Source of the DNA: an uncultured Bacteroidales bacterium
GTDB lineage: Bacteria > Bacteroidota > Bacteroidia > Bacteroidales > FEN-979
Assembly (NCBI GenBank): GCA_903845055.1
Contig: CAIMWF010000008.1
Span: 1 to 64,000, forward strand
Length of the DNA stretch: 64,000 nucleotides
Direction: 5' to 3'
Below the pieces are notes generated by a model. The model was not told the DNA's origin. It saw only the letters and a program-made list of their open reading frames with translations, and ran no database searches. The position numbers were made by a program, and so were the translations under genes. Positions 44,059 to 51,748 of this stretch are shown in pieces (positions within the stretch are counted from its first letter, which is position 1; every line of letters starts with the position of its first letter).

Positions 44059-46734
44059 TTGAGATCGTCGAAGATATTTACCCTCGCCGTATGGATGTTG
44101 TTTTTGCCGGGGCTCACCCTGCTCACTGGGTGTTCCACCAAGAAAAACACCTTTGTTCGGAGAAGCTATCATAACCTCACTGCCCATTACAACGTTTACT
44201 GGAACGGCATGGACAATCTCCGCCAGGGGTTGAAAGAATACCAGGCAGGGCTGAAAGACAATTACGCCCTCATCCTGCCGGTTTACAATTACGGCGATAA
44301 AACAAGTTCCGCGAAAATTTCCCAGTATGCCGATGTCGGTATTAAAAAGGCATCAAAGGCGATCAACAAGCACTCGATGTACTTCAACCACAAGGAGTAC
44401 AACAAGTGGATGGACGACTGTTACCTCCTGATCGGGAAATGCTACTTTTATAAACAGGATTACCCGATGGCCCGCCGGACCTTTGAGTTCGTGATCAAGA
44501 CCTACAACCAAAGCGAACTGAAATATTCTGCCATGCTGTGGCAGGCAAAGGCAAATATCCAGATGGGCGATTTCAACAGGGCAGAACCGGTACTTGACAT
44601 GCTCCAGAGCAAAATCAGGAAAGGGGATGCTCCCGAAAAATATGAAACGGAACTGAACCTGGTATATGCCCAGTTTTATATCATGCAAAAGAACTATGAG
44701 GCGGCGGTGCCTTACCTCAACCGTGCGCTGGAATTAAAGCCCGCTTCAGCCTTCCGCACCCGCTGTAAGTTCATCCTGGCCCAGATACACCAGATGAACG
44801 GGGAACTGGACGAAGCTTCAAAACTGTATGTCGAAGTGGTCAAGCATGCCAAAACCTATGACATGGAATTCAATGCCAAGATCAACCTGGCACAATGCTA
44901 TAACGTTCAAAGCGGGAACCGCGAATATATCATCAAGAAGCTGACAAAAATGCTGAAGGATGATAAAAACAAAGATTACCAGGACCAGATCTATTTTGCC
45001 CTGGCACACATTGCCATCAAGGACAGTGACACCGCCCATGCAATCGAATTTTTCAGGAAATCGGTGAGTACGAGCCATTCGAATAATTACCAGAAGGCGA
45101 TCTCCTCTCTCGAACTTGCGGATATTTTCTTCGGGACCCGCGACTACATCAAATCCCAGTCGTATTACGACAGCACCCTGCAGTTCCTGCCAAAAGATTA
45201 TGCGGGATATAAGGAGCTTTCCAAAAAAACGATGACCCTCACCGACCTCGTCAGGAACCTCCAGGTCATCCAGCGGCAGGATAGCCTCCAGAAACTTGCC
45301 GCCATGCCCGAAGACCAGCGGAACAAGATTATAGACCAGATTATTGCAAAACTCATCGCCGAAGAGCAGAAAAAATTACAGGAAGAACAAAGAAGAATCG
45401 AATCGCAATACCTCCTCGGACCCAATTCGGGACAGGACCAGCAGGCGATCGGGTCAAGCGGGGGAAAGTGGTATTTTTACAATCCCGCAACCATGTCGAT
45501 CGGTTTTTCAACCTTCAAAAGAAAGTGGGGTCAGCGGAAATATGAAGACAACTGGTTCCTCTCCGACAAGGCCACCAACACTTTTTCAAATGAACCCGAG
45601 AAGCAGGATTCTGTAACCGGGAAGCCGAGCGACACCACTAAAGAGGGAAAGAAAATGCTGGCCAAGGCAAAGAACCCGAAAGACCGTGCCTATTATCTCA
45701 AGGATATTCCATTCGACACTGCCAGGATCAGGCATTCCAACAACCAGATCATCGAAGCATACTACCAGGCGGGATTTATTTATGTGGAAGGCTTGGGCGA
45801 TTACGGCAACGCAACCATCACCTTCGAGACCCTGCTGAACCGTTTCCCGGGCAACAAATACAAGACCCAGACAGCGTACGAGCTTTGCATGCTCTATGGT
45901 CACCTTGAAAACCAGCCAAAAGTTGATGAGTATAAGAACCTTGTCCTGACCCGCTACCCCGAGAGTGATTATGCCAAACTGCTGGCAAACCCCAATTATT
46001 ACAAGGAGATCGGCGCCAGGCGGTCCGAGGCAACTGTTCTGTATAATGACACCTATAAGGCATTCTCCAACCAGCAGTATTACATGGTCATCAACAATGC
46101 CGATATTGCCAGGGCGCACTTCAAATCGGATACGATGCTGATGCCAAAATTCGATTACCTTCGTGCGCTGGCGCTTGGAAAGATAGAGATTGTTGATTCC
46201 CTGGTAGTCTCGATGAAAAAGGTGGTAAAGGATTACCCAAAAAGCGCGGTACGTCCGATGGCCGAAAATGTGCTTGCCTTCCTGGGAACCCAGAAGGATG
46301 CAGGCGGAAAGCCGATCCCGACCGATTCGGTTTCCGTTCTCGACAACACCATGAAACTATACCGTTATGATCCGAACGCCATTCATTTTTACGTTCTGGT
46401 GGTCAATGACAACCTCGTGGATGTGGATGCACTGAAGAACAAGATCTCCGATTATAACAGCAAATTCCACGACCTTGAGGGGCTGATGGTGAACAGCCTG
46501 CTGCTCGACCAGGGCCGGCAGATGGTTACGGTAAACAATTTCGATAACAGCGAAACCGCCATGAACTACTTCCTCGGGATCCTCGAAAGCAAGTATATTT
46601 TCACAAAACTTGAAAATGCGGGACAGTATTTCGCCTTTGTGATCTCCGTTGAAAACTACCCGATCCTTTATAAAAACAAGGACATCCTGCAGTATATCCG
46701 TTTCTTTGAAAAGAATTATCCGATTCAAAAATAA
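44059..46734 (+). CDS. SprE/PorW-like T9SS lipoprotein (TPR repeats)
   Basis: An 891-residue lipoprotein with lipobox 'LLTGC' (Cys25). The next residues 'STKKNTFVRRSYHNLTAHYNVYWNG' are typical of the SprE/PorW family needed for T9SS function and gliding. Residues about 90-420 are TPR-like helical pairs ('DDCYLLIGKCYFYKQDYPMA', 'SAMLWQAKANIQMGDFNRAE'), and more occur at about 570-650. The C-terminus contains 'HFYVLVVNDNLVDVDALKNK', also seen in the family. The start is TTG at 44059, giving a basic n-region; the next ATG (44095) would remove it. It is followed after 14 bases by the bactofilin gene. Confidence 0.88.
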   Translation: MRSSKIFTLAVWMLFLPGLTLLTGCSTKKNTFVRRSYHNLTAHYNVYWNGMDNLRQGLKEYQAGLKDNYALILPVYNYGDKTSSAKISQYADVGIKKASKAINKHSMYFNHKEYNKWMDDCYLLIGKCYFYKQDYPMARRTFEFVIKTYNQSELKYSAMLWQAKANIQMGDFNRAEPVLDMLQSKIRKGDAPEKYETELNLVYAQFYIMQKNYEAAVPYLNRALELKPASAFRTRCKFILAQIHQMNGELDEASKLYVEVVKHAKTYDMEFNAKINLAQCYNVQSGNREYIIKKLTKMLKDDKNKDYQDQIYFALAHIAIKDSDTAHAIEFFRKSVSTSHSNNYQKAISSLELADIFFGTRDYIKSQSYYDSTLQFLPKDYAGYKELSKKTMTLTDLVRNLQVIQRQDSLQKLAAMPEDQRNKIIDQIIAKLIAEEQKKLQEEQRRIESQYLLGPNSGQDQQAIGSSGGKWYFYNPATMSIGFSTFKRKWGQRKYEDNWFLSDKATNTFSNEPEKQDSVTGKPSDTTKEGKKMLAKAKNPKDRAYYLKDIPFDTARIRHSNNQIIEAYYQAGFIYVEGLGDYGNATITFETLLNRFPGNKYKTQTAYELCMLYGHLENQPKVDEYKNLVLTRYPESDYAKLLANPNYYKEIGARRSEATVLYNDTYKAFSNQQYYMVINNADIARAHFKSDTMLMPKFDYLRALALGKIEIVDSLVVSMKKVVKDYPKSAVRPMAENVLAFLGTQKDAGGKPIPTDSVSVLDNTMKLYRYDPNAIHFYVLVVNDNLVDVDALKNKISDYNSKFHDLEGLMVNSLLLDQGRQMVTVNNFDNSETAMNYFLGILESKYIFTKLENAGQYFAFVISVENYPILYKNKDILQYIRFFEKNYPIQK

Positions 46735-46748
46735 GCACTGTTATAAAA

Positions 46749-47162
46749 ATGAGCCTTATGTCAAAAAACAGAGAGCCTGAAATTACGACCATCAACATTC
46801 TGGGTCCGGGCGCGGTGATTAAGGGAGAGATCCAGGTCAACGGCGATTTCCGGATCGATGGCACCCTGAACGGGACCATCCAGTGCAAGGGAAAGATTGT
46901 TGTAGGCACGACCGGGAAGATTGATGGCGAAATCCAGTGCCAGAATGCAGACTTCTCGGGTGAGGTCAGGGCCACGGTAAAGGTTTCAGAACTGCTTACC
47001 CTGAAGGAGACGGCCCGTTTTACCGGCGATGTAACCACCGGTAAACTGGCTATTGAACCGGGAGCCCAGTTTTCGGGTACCTGCAGCATGGAGCAGGGAG
47101 GTTCGAAAGAGGTGAAATTTTCCCCGATTCCCAATGACAACCGACCCGCGGAAAAACCTTAA
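46749..47162 (+). CDS. Bactofilin (polymer-forming cytoskeletal protein)
   Basis: A 137-residue protein. The core (residues about 14-115) is the bactofilin right-handed beta-helix: 'NILGPGAVIKGEIQVNGDFR', 'DGTLNGTIQCKGKIVVGTTG', 'IDGEIQCQNADFSGEV', 'LTLKETARFTGDVTTGKLAI'. Bactofilins polymerise without nucleotides and position cell-wall or polar proteins. The tails are short and polar, as usual. In Bacteroidota the gene commonly lies just before atpZ, as it does here: the last 29 bases overlap atpZ in another frame. Confidence 0.95.
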   Translation: MSLMSKNREPEITTINILGPGAVIKGEIQVNGDFRIDGTLNGTIQCKGKIVVGTTGKIDGEIQCQNADFSGEVRATVKVSELLTLKETARFTGDVTTGKLAIEPGAQFSGTCSMEQGGSKEVKFSPIPNDNRPAEKP

Positions 47163-47343
47163 CGCATATGCCCGGTTTTCCAGCATTGCCATCCAGATGC
47201 TGGTGATTATCCTGGCGGGAGTATTCGGCGGTTTCCGCCTCGATCTCTGGCTCCATACAAGTCCCGTCCTGACCGTCGTCCTATCGCTGGTGGCCGTGGC
47301 ACTTTCCATCTATCTGGTCACAAAAGACCTGTTGCGCAAATAA
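47134..47343 (+). CDS. AtpZ/AtpI family small membrane protein
   Basis: A 69-residue protein with two membrane helices (residues about 17-35 and 43-62). 'YARFSSIAIQMLVIILAGVFGGFRLD' and the helix-loop-helix layout are typical of AtpZ, which acts with AtpI as an assembly or Mg/Ca-transport accessory of F-type ATP synthase. It overlaps the bactofilin gene by 29 bases, so translation is coupled. The ATP synthase structural genes do not follow. Confidence 0.85.
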   Translation: MTTDPRKNLNAYARFSSIAIQMLVIILAGVFGGFRLDLWLHTSPVLTVVLSLVAVALSIYLVTKDLLRK

Positions 47344-47382
47344 CCCTCAATAAACCGAAGCAACCCCACCTGAATTTTTGTC

Positions 47383-47793
47383 ATGAACACCGACTACCTG
47401 AAATTTCTGAAACAGCTACTGGTCTTTTCTGCCATCCTTGCGTTGCTTGTTGCAGCATTCACATTTTTACTCCCTGCGGCCTACGTTTCGCCGGCATGGC
47501 CCTTCCTGATCCCCTTTTTCATCGCCGCCACCCTCCTCTCCTACTATTACCTGCTGCAAACCCTGCATAAAAGGTTCATAAAGTTTGTCAACACCTTCCT
47601 GCTGACCATTCTCATCAAACTGGTTCTGTATGTAAGCGTGATGATCCTTTATGCCTTTACACACCGGAGAGAGGCCGTGCCGTTCATGCTGGGATTTTTC
47701 CTGCTATACCTCTGTTATACCGTGTTCGAGTCGGTCTCCATCATCCGGGACACGCCGCACAAGCCGGATGGAGGAGAGGCCTCTTCATCTTAA
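47383..47793 (+). CDS. Small four-helix membrane protein, AtpI-like by position
   Basis: A 136-residue protein with four predicted membrane helices (about residues 12-33, 38-58, 70-92 and 98-118) and a polar Ser/Glu tail. Basic residues lie between helices 2 and 3 (LHKRFIKF). I do not recognise a catalytic motif. In Bacteroidota such a gene often lies between atpZ and atpB and is treated as an AtpI-like accessory. Here it is 39 bases after atpZ, but a pterin gene follows instead of atpB. Confidence 0.75.
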   Translation: MNTDYLKFLKQLLVFSAILALLVAAFTFLLPAAYVSPAWPFLIPFFIAATLLSYYYLLQTLHKRFIKFVNTFLLTILIKLVLYVSVMILYAFTHRREAVPFMLGFFLLYLCYTVFESVSIIRDTPHKPDGGEASSS

Positions 47794-47854
47794 ACGACAG
47801 CAGCCCGAAAAGGCTGGCCGGGGGTTGCCCCCGGAACATTCGTGAAATAATTTG

Positions 47855-47862
47855 TACCTTTG
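47855..47862 (+). promoter_or_regulatory. Candidate -7 promoter box of the pterin genes
   Basis: TACCTTTG fits TAnnTTTG and lies 18 bases upstream of the ATG at 47881, so transcription would start near 47869 with a very short leader. No good -33 element at 19-21 bases. Confidence 0.45.
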
Positions 47863-47880
47863 TTCCATAAAAGATTCGAA

Positions 47881-48294
47881 ATGGTTTATATCACCCGGAG
47901 GGAACATTTCAGCGCCGCACACCGGCTTTTTCTGCCGGAATATACCGATGAAGAGAATCTCAGTGTGTTCGGCAAGTGCTCAAACCCCAACTGGCACGGG
48001 CATAACTATATCCTTTTTGTCACTGTCAGGGGGGTACCCGACCCGGTTACAGGGCTGATCATCCATTTGCGGCACGTCAGCAAACTGATTGACGACAGGG
48101 TCCTGAGTAAAGTCGACCATAAAAACCTGAACCTGGAGGTTGATTTCCTCGCCGGGAAGGTTCCCACGAGCGAAATCCTGGCCATCGGCATCTGGAATGA
48201 ACTGGCTGGAGGTATCCGGCAGCTTGGCGGCGAGCTGCATTGCATCCGTATCGAGCAATCGGAAAATAATATCATTGAGTATTATGGTGAATGA
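47881..48294 (+). CDS. 6-pyruvoyl-tetrahydropterin synthase family protein (C-x5-HGH type)
   Basis: A 137-residue COG0720 protein. Zinc ligands are His in 'FSAAHRL' and the two His in 'NWHGHNY'. The catalytic Cys is in 'GKCSNPNWHGH', a C-x5-HGH spacing that I associate with 6-pyruvoyl-tetrahydropterin synthases; QueD has C-x3-HGH. 'LDHKNLN'-like (seen as VDHKNLNLEVDF), 'PTSEILAIGIWNEL' and the final 'IRIEQSENNIIEYYGE' complete the family pattern. ATG at 47881 is chosen over TTG at 47860. folE follows 17 bases later, so the pair may turn GTP into 6-pyruvoyl-tetrahydropterin; this is inference. Confidence 0.85.
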   Translation: MVYITRREHFSAAHRLFLPEYTDEENLSVFGKCSNPNWHGHNYILFVTVRGVPDPVTGLIIHLRHVSKLIDDRVLSKVDHKNLNLEVDFLAGKVPTSEILAIGIWNELAGGIRQLGGELHCIRIEQSENNIIEYYGE

Positions 48295-48311
48295 TTGATG
48301 AATAAACGAAT

Positions 48312-48926
48312 ATGACAACCAAGAAAAAACTGAATTACGAGAAGGTGGAGGAGTTTGATCCCGGCACAACCGAGGAGCTCGCCATGCATTACAAAGAGAT
48401 TCTCAGGCTGATCGGCGAAAACCCCGACCGCGAAGGACTGGAAAAAACCCCGCTCCGGGTTGCCAAAGCCATCCAGTTCCTCACGCAGGGTTATGATATT
48501 GACCCGAAAGAGATTCTGAATTCGGCCAAGTTCCGGGAAGATTACCGCGAAATGGTCATTGTTAAGGATATCGAGATCTATTCACTCTGCGAGCACCACA
48601 TGGTACCGTTTATCGGGAAAGCGCATGTGGCCTACATTCCCGATAAATACATCACCGGGCTCAGCAAGATCGCCCGTGTGGTTGATATTTACGCCCGCCG
48701 CCTCCAGGTACAGGAGCGGCTGACCATGCAGATCAAGGAGGCCATCAACGACACCCTCAAGCCGCTTGGCGTGGCAGTTGTAATTGAGGCACAACATTTG
48801 TGTATGTCGATGCGCGGCGTTCAGAAACAGAATTCTGTCACAACGACATCCGACTTTGTCGGTGCCTTTGAGAGGGATAAAACCCGCCAGGAATTCCTGC
48901 ACCTGATCAGCACAAAACTTCATTAA
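48312..48926 (+). CDS. folE: GTP cyclohydrolase I
   Basis: A 204-residue type IA enzyme making 7,8-dihydroneopterin triphosphate from GTP, the entry to folate, queuosine and biopterin. Marks: '[20 protein letters not shown]', '[20 protein letters not shown]' (zinc Cys and catalytic His), '[20 protein letters not shown]', and '[20 protein letters not shown]' (second zinc Cys). It is co-transcribed with the upstream pterin synthase homologue. Confidence 0.98.
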   Translation: MTTKKKLNYEKVEEFDPGTTEELAMHYKEILRLIGENPDREGLEKTPLRVAKAIQFLTQGYDIDPKEILNSAKFREDYREMVIVKDIEIYSLCEHHMVPFIGKAHVAYIPDKYITGLSKIARVVDIYARRLQVQERLTMQIKEAINDTLKPLGVAVVIEAQHLCMSMRGVQKQNSVTTTSDFVGAFERDKTRQEFLHLISTKLH

Positions 48927-48937
48927 CAGATTTAATA

Positions 48938-48945
48938 AAAGGAGG
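48938..48945 (+). promoter_or_regulatory. Strong Shine-Dalgarno sequence of the Bax-inhibitor-1 gene
   Basis: AAAGGAGG six bases before the ATG at 48952, a consensus site with good spacing. With gldN it is one of only two such sites I noticed in the window. Confidence 0.8.
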
Positions 48946-48951
48946 ATAAAA

Positions 48952-49686
48952 ATGTTCGAACAAACAAATAACAGGGGATTCTTTCCCTCACAGGAAGGAA
49001 CACAGGACCTGACCGTTGCCAGGTCATTCATGACCCAGGTATTCAGCTGGATGACGCTGGCAATGCTTGTAACTGCTGTTTCCGCTTACTGGTTTTCGGG
49101 CGCCGAGATCCATGCTACACTGACCAACCCCGACACCCACAAACTGACCGGGCTGGGATGGTTTGTAGCCATTGCGCCATTTGGTTTCGTTTTGCTGATG
49201 TCGTTCGGTTTCCAGCGCTTGTCGGCTACAGTTTTGTCGATGTTGTTCATCTGTTTCTCGGTATTGATGGGAATGAGCCTGAGTTCAATTCTGATCGTTT
49301 ACACCGGGGCTTCTGTATTCAAAACTTTTGCCGTTACCGCGGCCATGTTCGGCGTGATGGCTGTTACCGGATATACCACCAAAACCGATCTCACCAAATT
49401 CGGATCCATCATGATCATGGGAATGGTCGGCCTGATGATCGCCATGCTTGTTAACTTTTTCATGCAAAGCGGGGTCATGGATTACATCATCAGCGTCCTT
49501 GGCGTGCTTATTTTCACTGGTCTTACGGCCTATGACGTTCAGCGGCTTAAAAGGATCGGGGCCGGGGCAGGGGAATACGGACAGGAAAATACCAGGAAAC
49601 TCAGTATTCTCGGTGCGCTTACCCTTTATCTCGATTTCATCAACCTGTTTTTATTTCTGCTGAGATTTCTCGGCGACCGGAAATAA
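48952..49686 (+). CDS. Bax inhibitor-1/YccA family membrane protein
   Basis: A 244-residue protein with seven predicted membrane helices. The N-terminal 'FMTQVFSWMTLAMLVTAVSA' and the C-terminal 'DVQRLKRIGAGAG' plus 'LGALTLYLDFINLFLFLLRF' are diagnostic of the UPF0005/BI-1 family. Bacterial members include calcium-leak channels (YetJ) and modulators of FtsH (YccA); the role here is unknown. It follows folE by 25 bases and precedes fabD by 52. Confidence 0.93.
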   Translation: MFEQTNNRGFFPSQEGTQDLTVARSFMTQVFSWMTLAMLVTAVSAYWFSGAEIHATLTNPDTHKLTGLGWFVAIAPFGFVLLMSFGFQRLSATVLSMLFICFSVLMGMSLSSILIVYTGASVFKTFAVTAAMFGVMAVTGYTTKTDLTKFGSIMIMGMVGLMIAMLVNFFMQSGVMDYIISVLGVLIFTGLTAYDVQRLKRIGAGAGEYGQENTRKLSILGALTLYLDFINLFLFLLRFLGDRK

Positions 49687-49691
49687 CCCCG

Positions 49692-49738
49692 ATTTTACTA
49701 TTTTACATTTTACCATTTTACCATCTTACCATTTGCAT
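49692..49738. repeat. Octamer tandem repeat before fabD (ATTTTACC type)
   Basis: Six units of 7-8 bp: attttact, attttac, attttacc, attttacc, atcttacc, atttgcat, running up to the fabD start codon. The array fills the whole gap between the BI-1 stop and fabD. Confidence 0.8.
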
Positions 49739-50617
49739 ATGAAGGCATACGTATTTCCAGGGCAGGGCGCCCAGTTTGTCGGGATGGGTAAAAACCTCTA
49801 CGACAGTTCGCCCATGGCGAAGGAACTTTTTGAAAAGGCCAATGAAATCCTCGGATTCCGCATCACCGACCTGATGTTTTCAGGTACCGATGAAGACCTG
49901 CGCCAGACGAAAGTCACCCAGCCGGCTATTTTCCTGCACTCTGTCATCCTGGCAGTAACACTGGGCGAAGATTTCAAACCCGACATGGTCGCAGGCCATT
50001 CGCTGGGTGAATTTTCGGCACTGGTAGCCAGCAAGGCCCTCTCGTTTGAAGACGGTCTTCGCCTGGTTGCAGCACGTTCGGGGGCCATGCAGAAAGCCTG
50101 TGAGATGAAACCCTCCACCATGGCCGCCATCCTCGGGCTTGACGATGCTAAAGTTGAGGAGATCTGCAAATCGATCGGCGAAGTAGTAGTGCCGGCCAAT
50201 TACAACAGTCCCGGCCAGCTGGTCATCTCCGGAAGCATAAAGGGAATCGAAACTGCCTGTGAACAACTGAAAGCTGCCGGAGCCCGCAGGGCCCTGCCAC
50301 TGAAGGTCGGGGGCGCCTTTCATTCCCCGCTGATGGAACCTGCCCGCATCGAACTGGCTGAGGCCATTCATGCCACCACCATCAACGCCCCGATGTGCCC
50401 CATATACCAGAACGCCACGGCGCAGCCGGTTACCGATCCCGAAACCATCAAGGCAAACCTCGTGGCACAGCTCACAGCCCCGGTGTTATGGACACAGATT
50501 GTGCAACACATGATAGCCGACGGCGCAGATCAATTCGTGGAACTCGGCCCGGGAAGCGTCCTTCAGGGGCTTGTACAAAAAATCGGGAAAGAGGTTACGG
50601 TTTCGGGTTTGTCGTGA
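49739..50617 (+). CDS. fabD: Malonyl-CoA:ACP transacylase
   Basis: Loads malonyl groups onto acyl carrier protein for fatty acid synthesis. The 292-residue protein starts 'MKAYVFPGQGAQFVGMG'. The catalytic Ser is in 'VAGHSLGEFSALVA', the active-site Arg in 'RLVAARSGAMQ', and the His in 'GGAFHSPLMEPA'. 'QFVELGPGSVLQGL' is the C-terminal signature. I chose ATG at 49739; two codons upstream a TTG is in frame. It ends 3 bases before the convergent rmlB stop. No other fab genes are adjacent. Confidence 0.97.
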   Translation: MKAYVFPGQGAQFVGMGKNLYDSSPMAKELFEKANEILGFRITDLMFSGTDEDLRQTKVTQPAIFLHSVILAVTLGEDFKPDMVAGHSLGEFSALVASKALSFEDGLRLVAARSGAMQKACEMKPSTMAAILGLDDAKVEEICKSIGEVVVPANYNSPGQLVISGSIKGIETACEQLKAAGARRALPLKVGGAFHSPLMEPARIELAEAIHATTINAPMCPIYQNATAQPVTDPETIKANLVAQLTAPVLWTQIVQHMIADGADQFVELGPGSVLQGLVQKIGKEVTVSGLS

Positions 50618-50620
50618 CGA

Positions 50621-51670
50621 TTACCGTTTCCCGTATTGGTTGTCGTAATATTTCTGGTAATCGCCGGAGGTGACATTTTTCATCCATTCCTCGTTTGCCA
50701 GGTACCAGGCCACTGTTTTCTCGAGGCCTTCGGCAAACTGAAGACTGGGTTTCCACCCCAGTTCATTCTGGATTTTTGTTGAGTCAATGGCATAACGCAG
50801 GTCATGGCCGGCACGGTCCTTAACATAGGTGATCAGGTTTGCAGAGGTCCCTGCAGAACGTTTCAGCCGTCGGTCCATGATTTCACACAACAGGTTGATC
50901 AGGTCGATGTTTTTCCATTCGTTGTGTCCGCCGATGTTGTATGTCTCCCCTGTTTTTCCCTTGTGATAGATGAGATCGATGGCATTGGCATGATCTTCCA
51001 CAAAAAGCCAGTCGCGGATATTTTCCCCCTTCCCGTAAACCGGGATCAGCTTGTTGTTTTTAATGTTGTGGATAGCCAGCGGGATCAACTTCTCGGGAAA
51101 CTGGAAAGGGCCGTAGTTGTTTGAACAGTTGGAAACCACAACAGGCAGGCCATACGTATGGTGGTAAGCCCTGACAAGGTGATCGGAACTTGCCTTCGAA
51201 GCCGAATAGGGGCTCCTGGGATCGTAGGGTGTGTTTTCGTAAAAGAAGCCTGTTGACCCAAGCGAACCGTATACTTCGTCGGTGGAGATATGGAAGAACC
51301 GTTTGTCGGTAAAATCTTCCCAGATCAGTCTTGCGGCGTTTAAAAGATTCACGGTGCCGACGATGTTGGCAAAGATGAACTCCATCGGGCTGCTGATCGA
51401 CCGGTCAACATGCGATTCAGCGGCCAGGTGGATCACTCCGTCGAAACGGTATTTCTTGAAAAGTGCCTTCATGAGTTCGCCGGCCGTGATATCGGCTTTG
51501 ACAAATTCGTAGTTGGGCTCATTTTCAACATCCTTCAGGTTTGCCAGGTTCCCGGCGTAGGTAAGGTTGTCGAGATTAACGATTTTATAATCGGGATAGT
51601 TCTTTATAAACCTGCGAACGACGTGCGAACCGATAAAACCGGCTCCTCCGGTGATCAAGATAGTTTTCAT
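50621..51670 (-). CDS. rfbB: dTDP-glucose 4,6-dehydratase
   Basis: An extended SDR enzyme making dTDP-4-keto-6-deoxyglucose, precursor of dTDP-rhamnose and other deoxysugars. The 349-residue protein has the NAD motif 'ITGGAGFIGSHVVRRF', 'VIHLAAESHVDRSI', the catalytic 'HISTDEVYGSLG' (Thr, Asp, Glu) and 'SPYSASKASSDHLV' (YxxxK). 'SNNYGPFQFPEKLIPL' and 'RDWLFVEDHANAI' are family marks. The genes for dTDP-glucose synthesis (rmlA) and later steps (rmlC, rmlD) are not in the window. It follows galE by 78 bases. Confidence 0.96.
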   Translation of the reverse strand: MKTILITGGAGFIGSHVVRRFIKNYPDYKIVNLDNLTYAGNLANLKDVENEPNYEFVKADITAGELMKALFKKYRFDGVIHLAAESHVDRSISSPMEFIFANIVGTVNLLNAARLIWEDFTDKRFFHISTDEVYGSLGSTGFFYENTPYDPRSPYSASKASSDHLVRAYHHTYGLPVVVSNCSNNYGPFQFPEKLIPLAIHNIKNNKLIPVYGKGENIRDWLFVEDHANAIDLIYHKGKTGETYNIGGHNEWKNIDLINLLCEIMDRRLKRSAGTSANLITYVKDRAGHDLRYAIDSTKIQNELGWKPSLQFAEGLEKTVAWYLANEEWMKNVTSGDYQKYYDNQYGKR

Positions 51671-51748
51671 ATGCCTCTTAGTATGTTTTATTCATTATTT
51701 GTTTCCTTTGCCGGTGAACACTTCACCATGATCCTATCAGGTTAAGGG

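Noticed and set aside
44353-46119. Long open frames opposite the sprE/porW gene (44353-44688, 45586-46119)
   Set aside because: They are antisense to a well-supported gene, have no recognisable domains and are expected shadows of its codon use.
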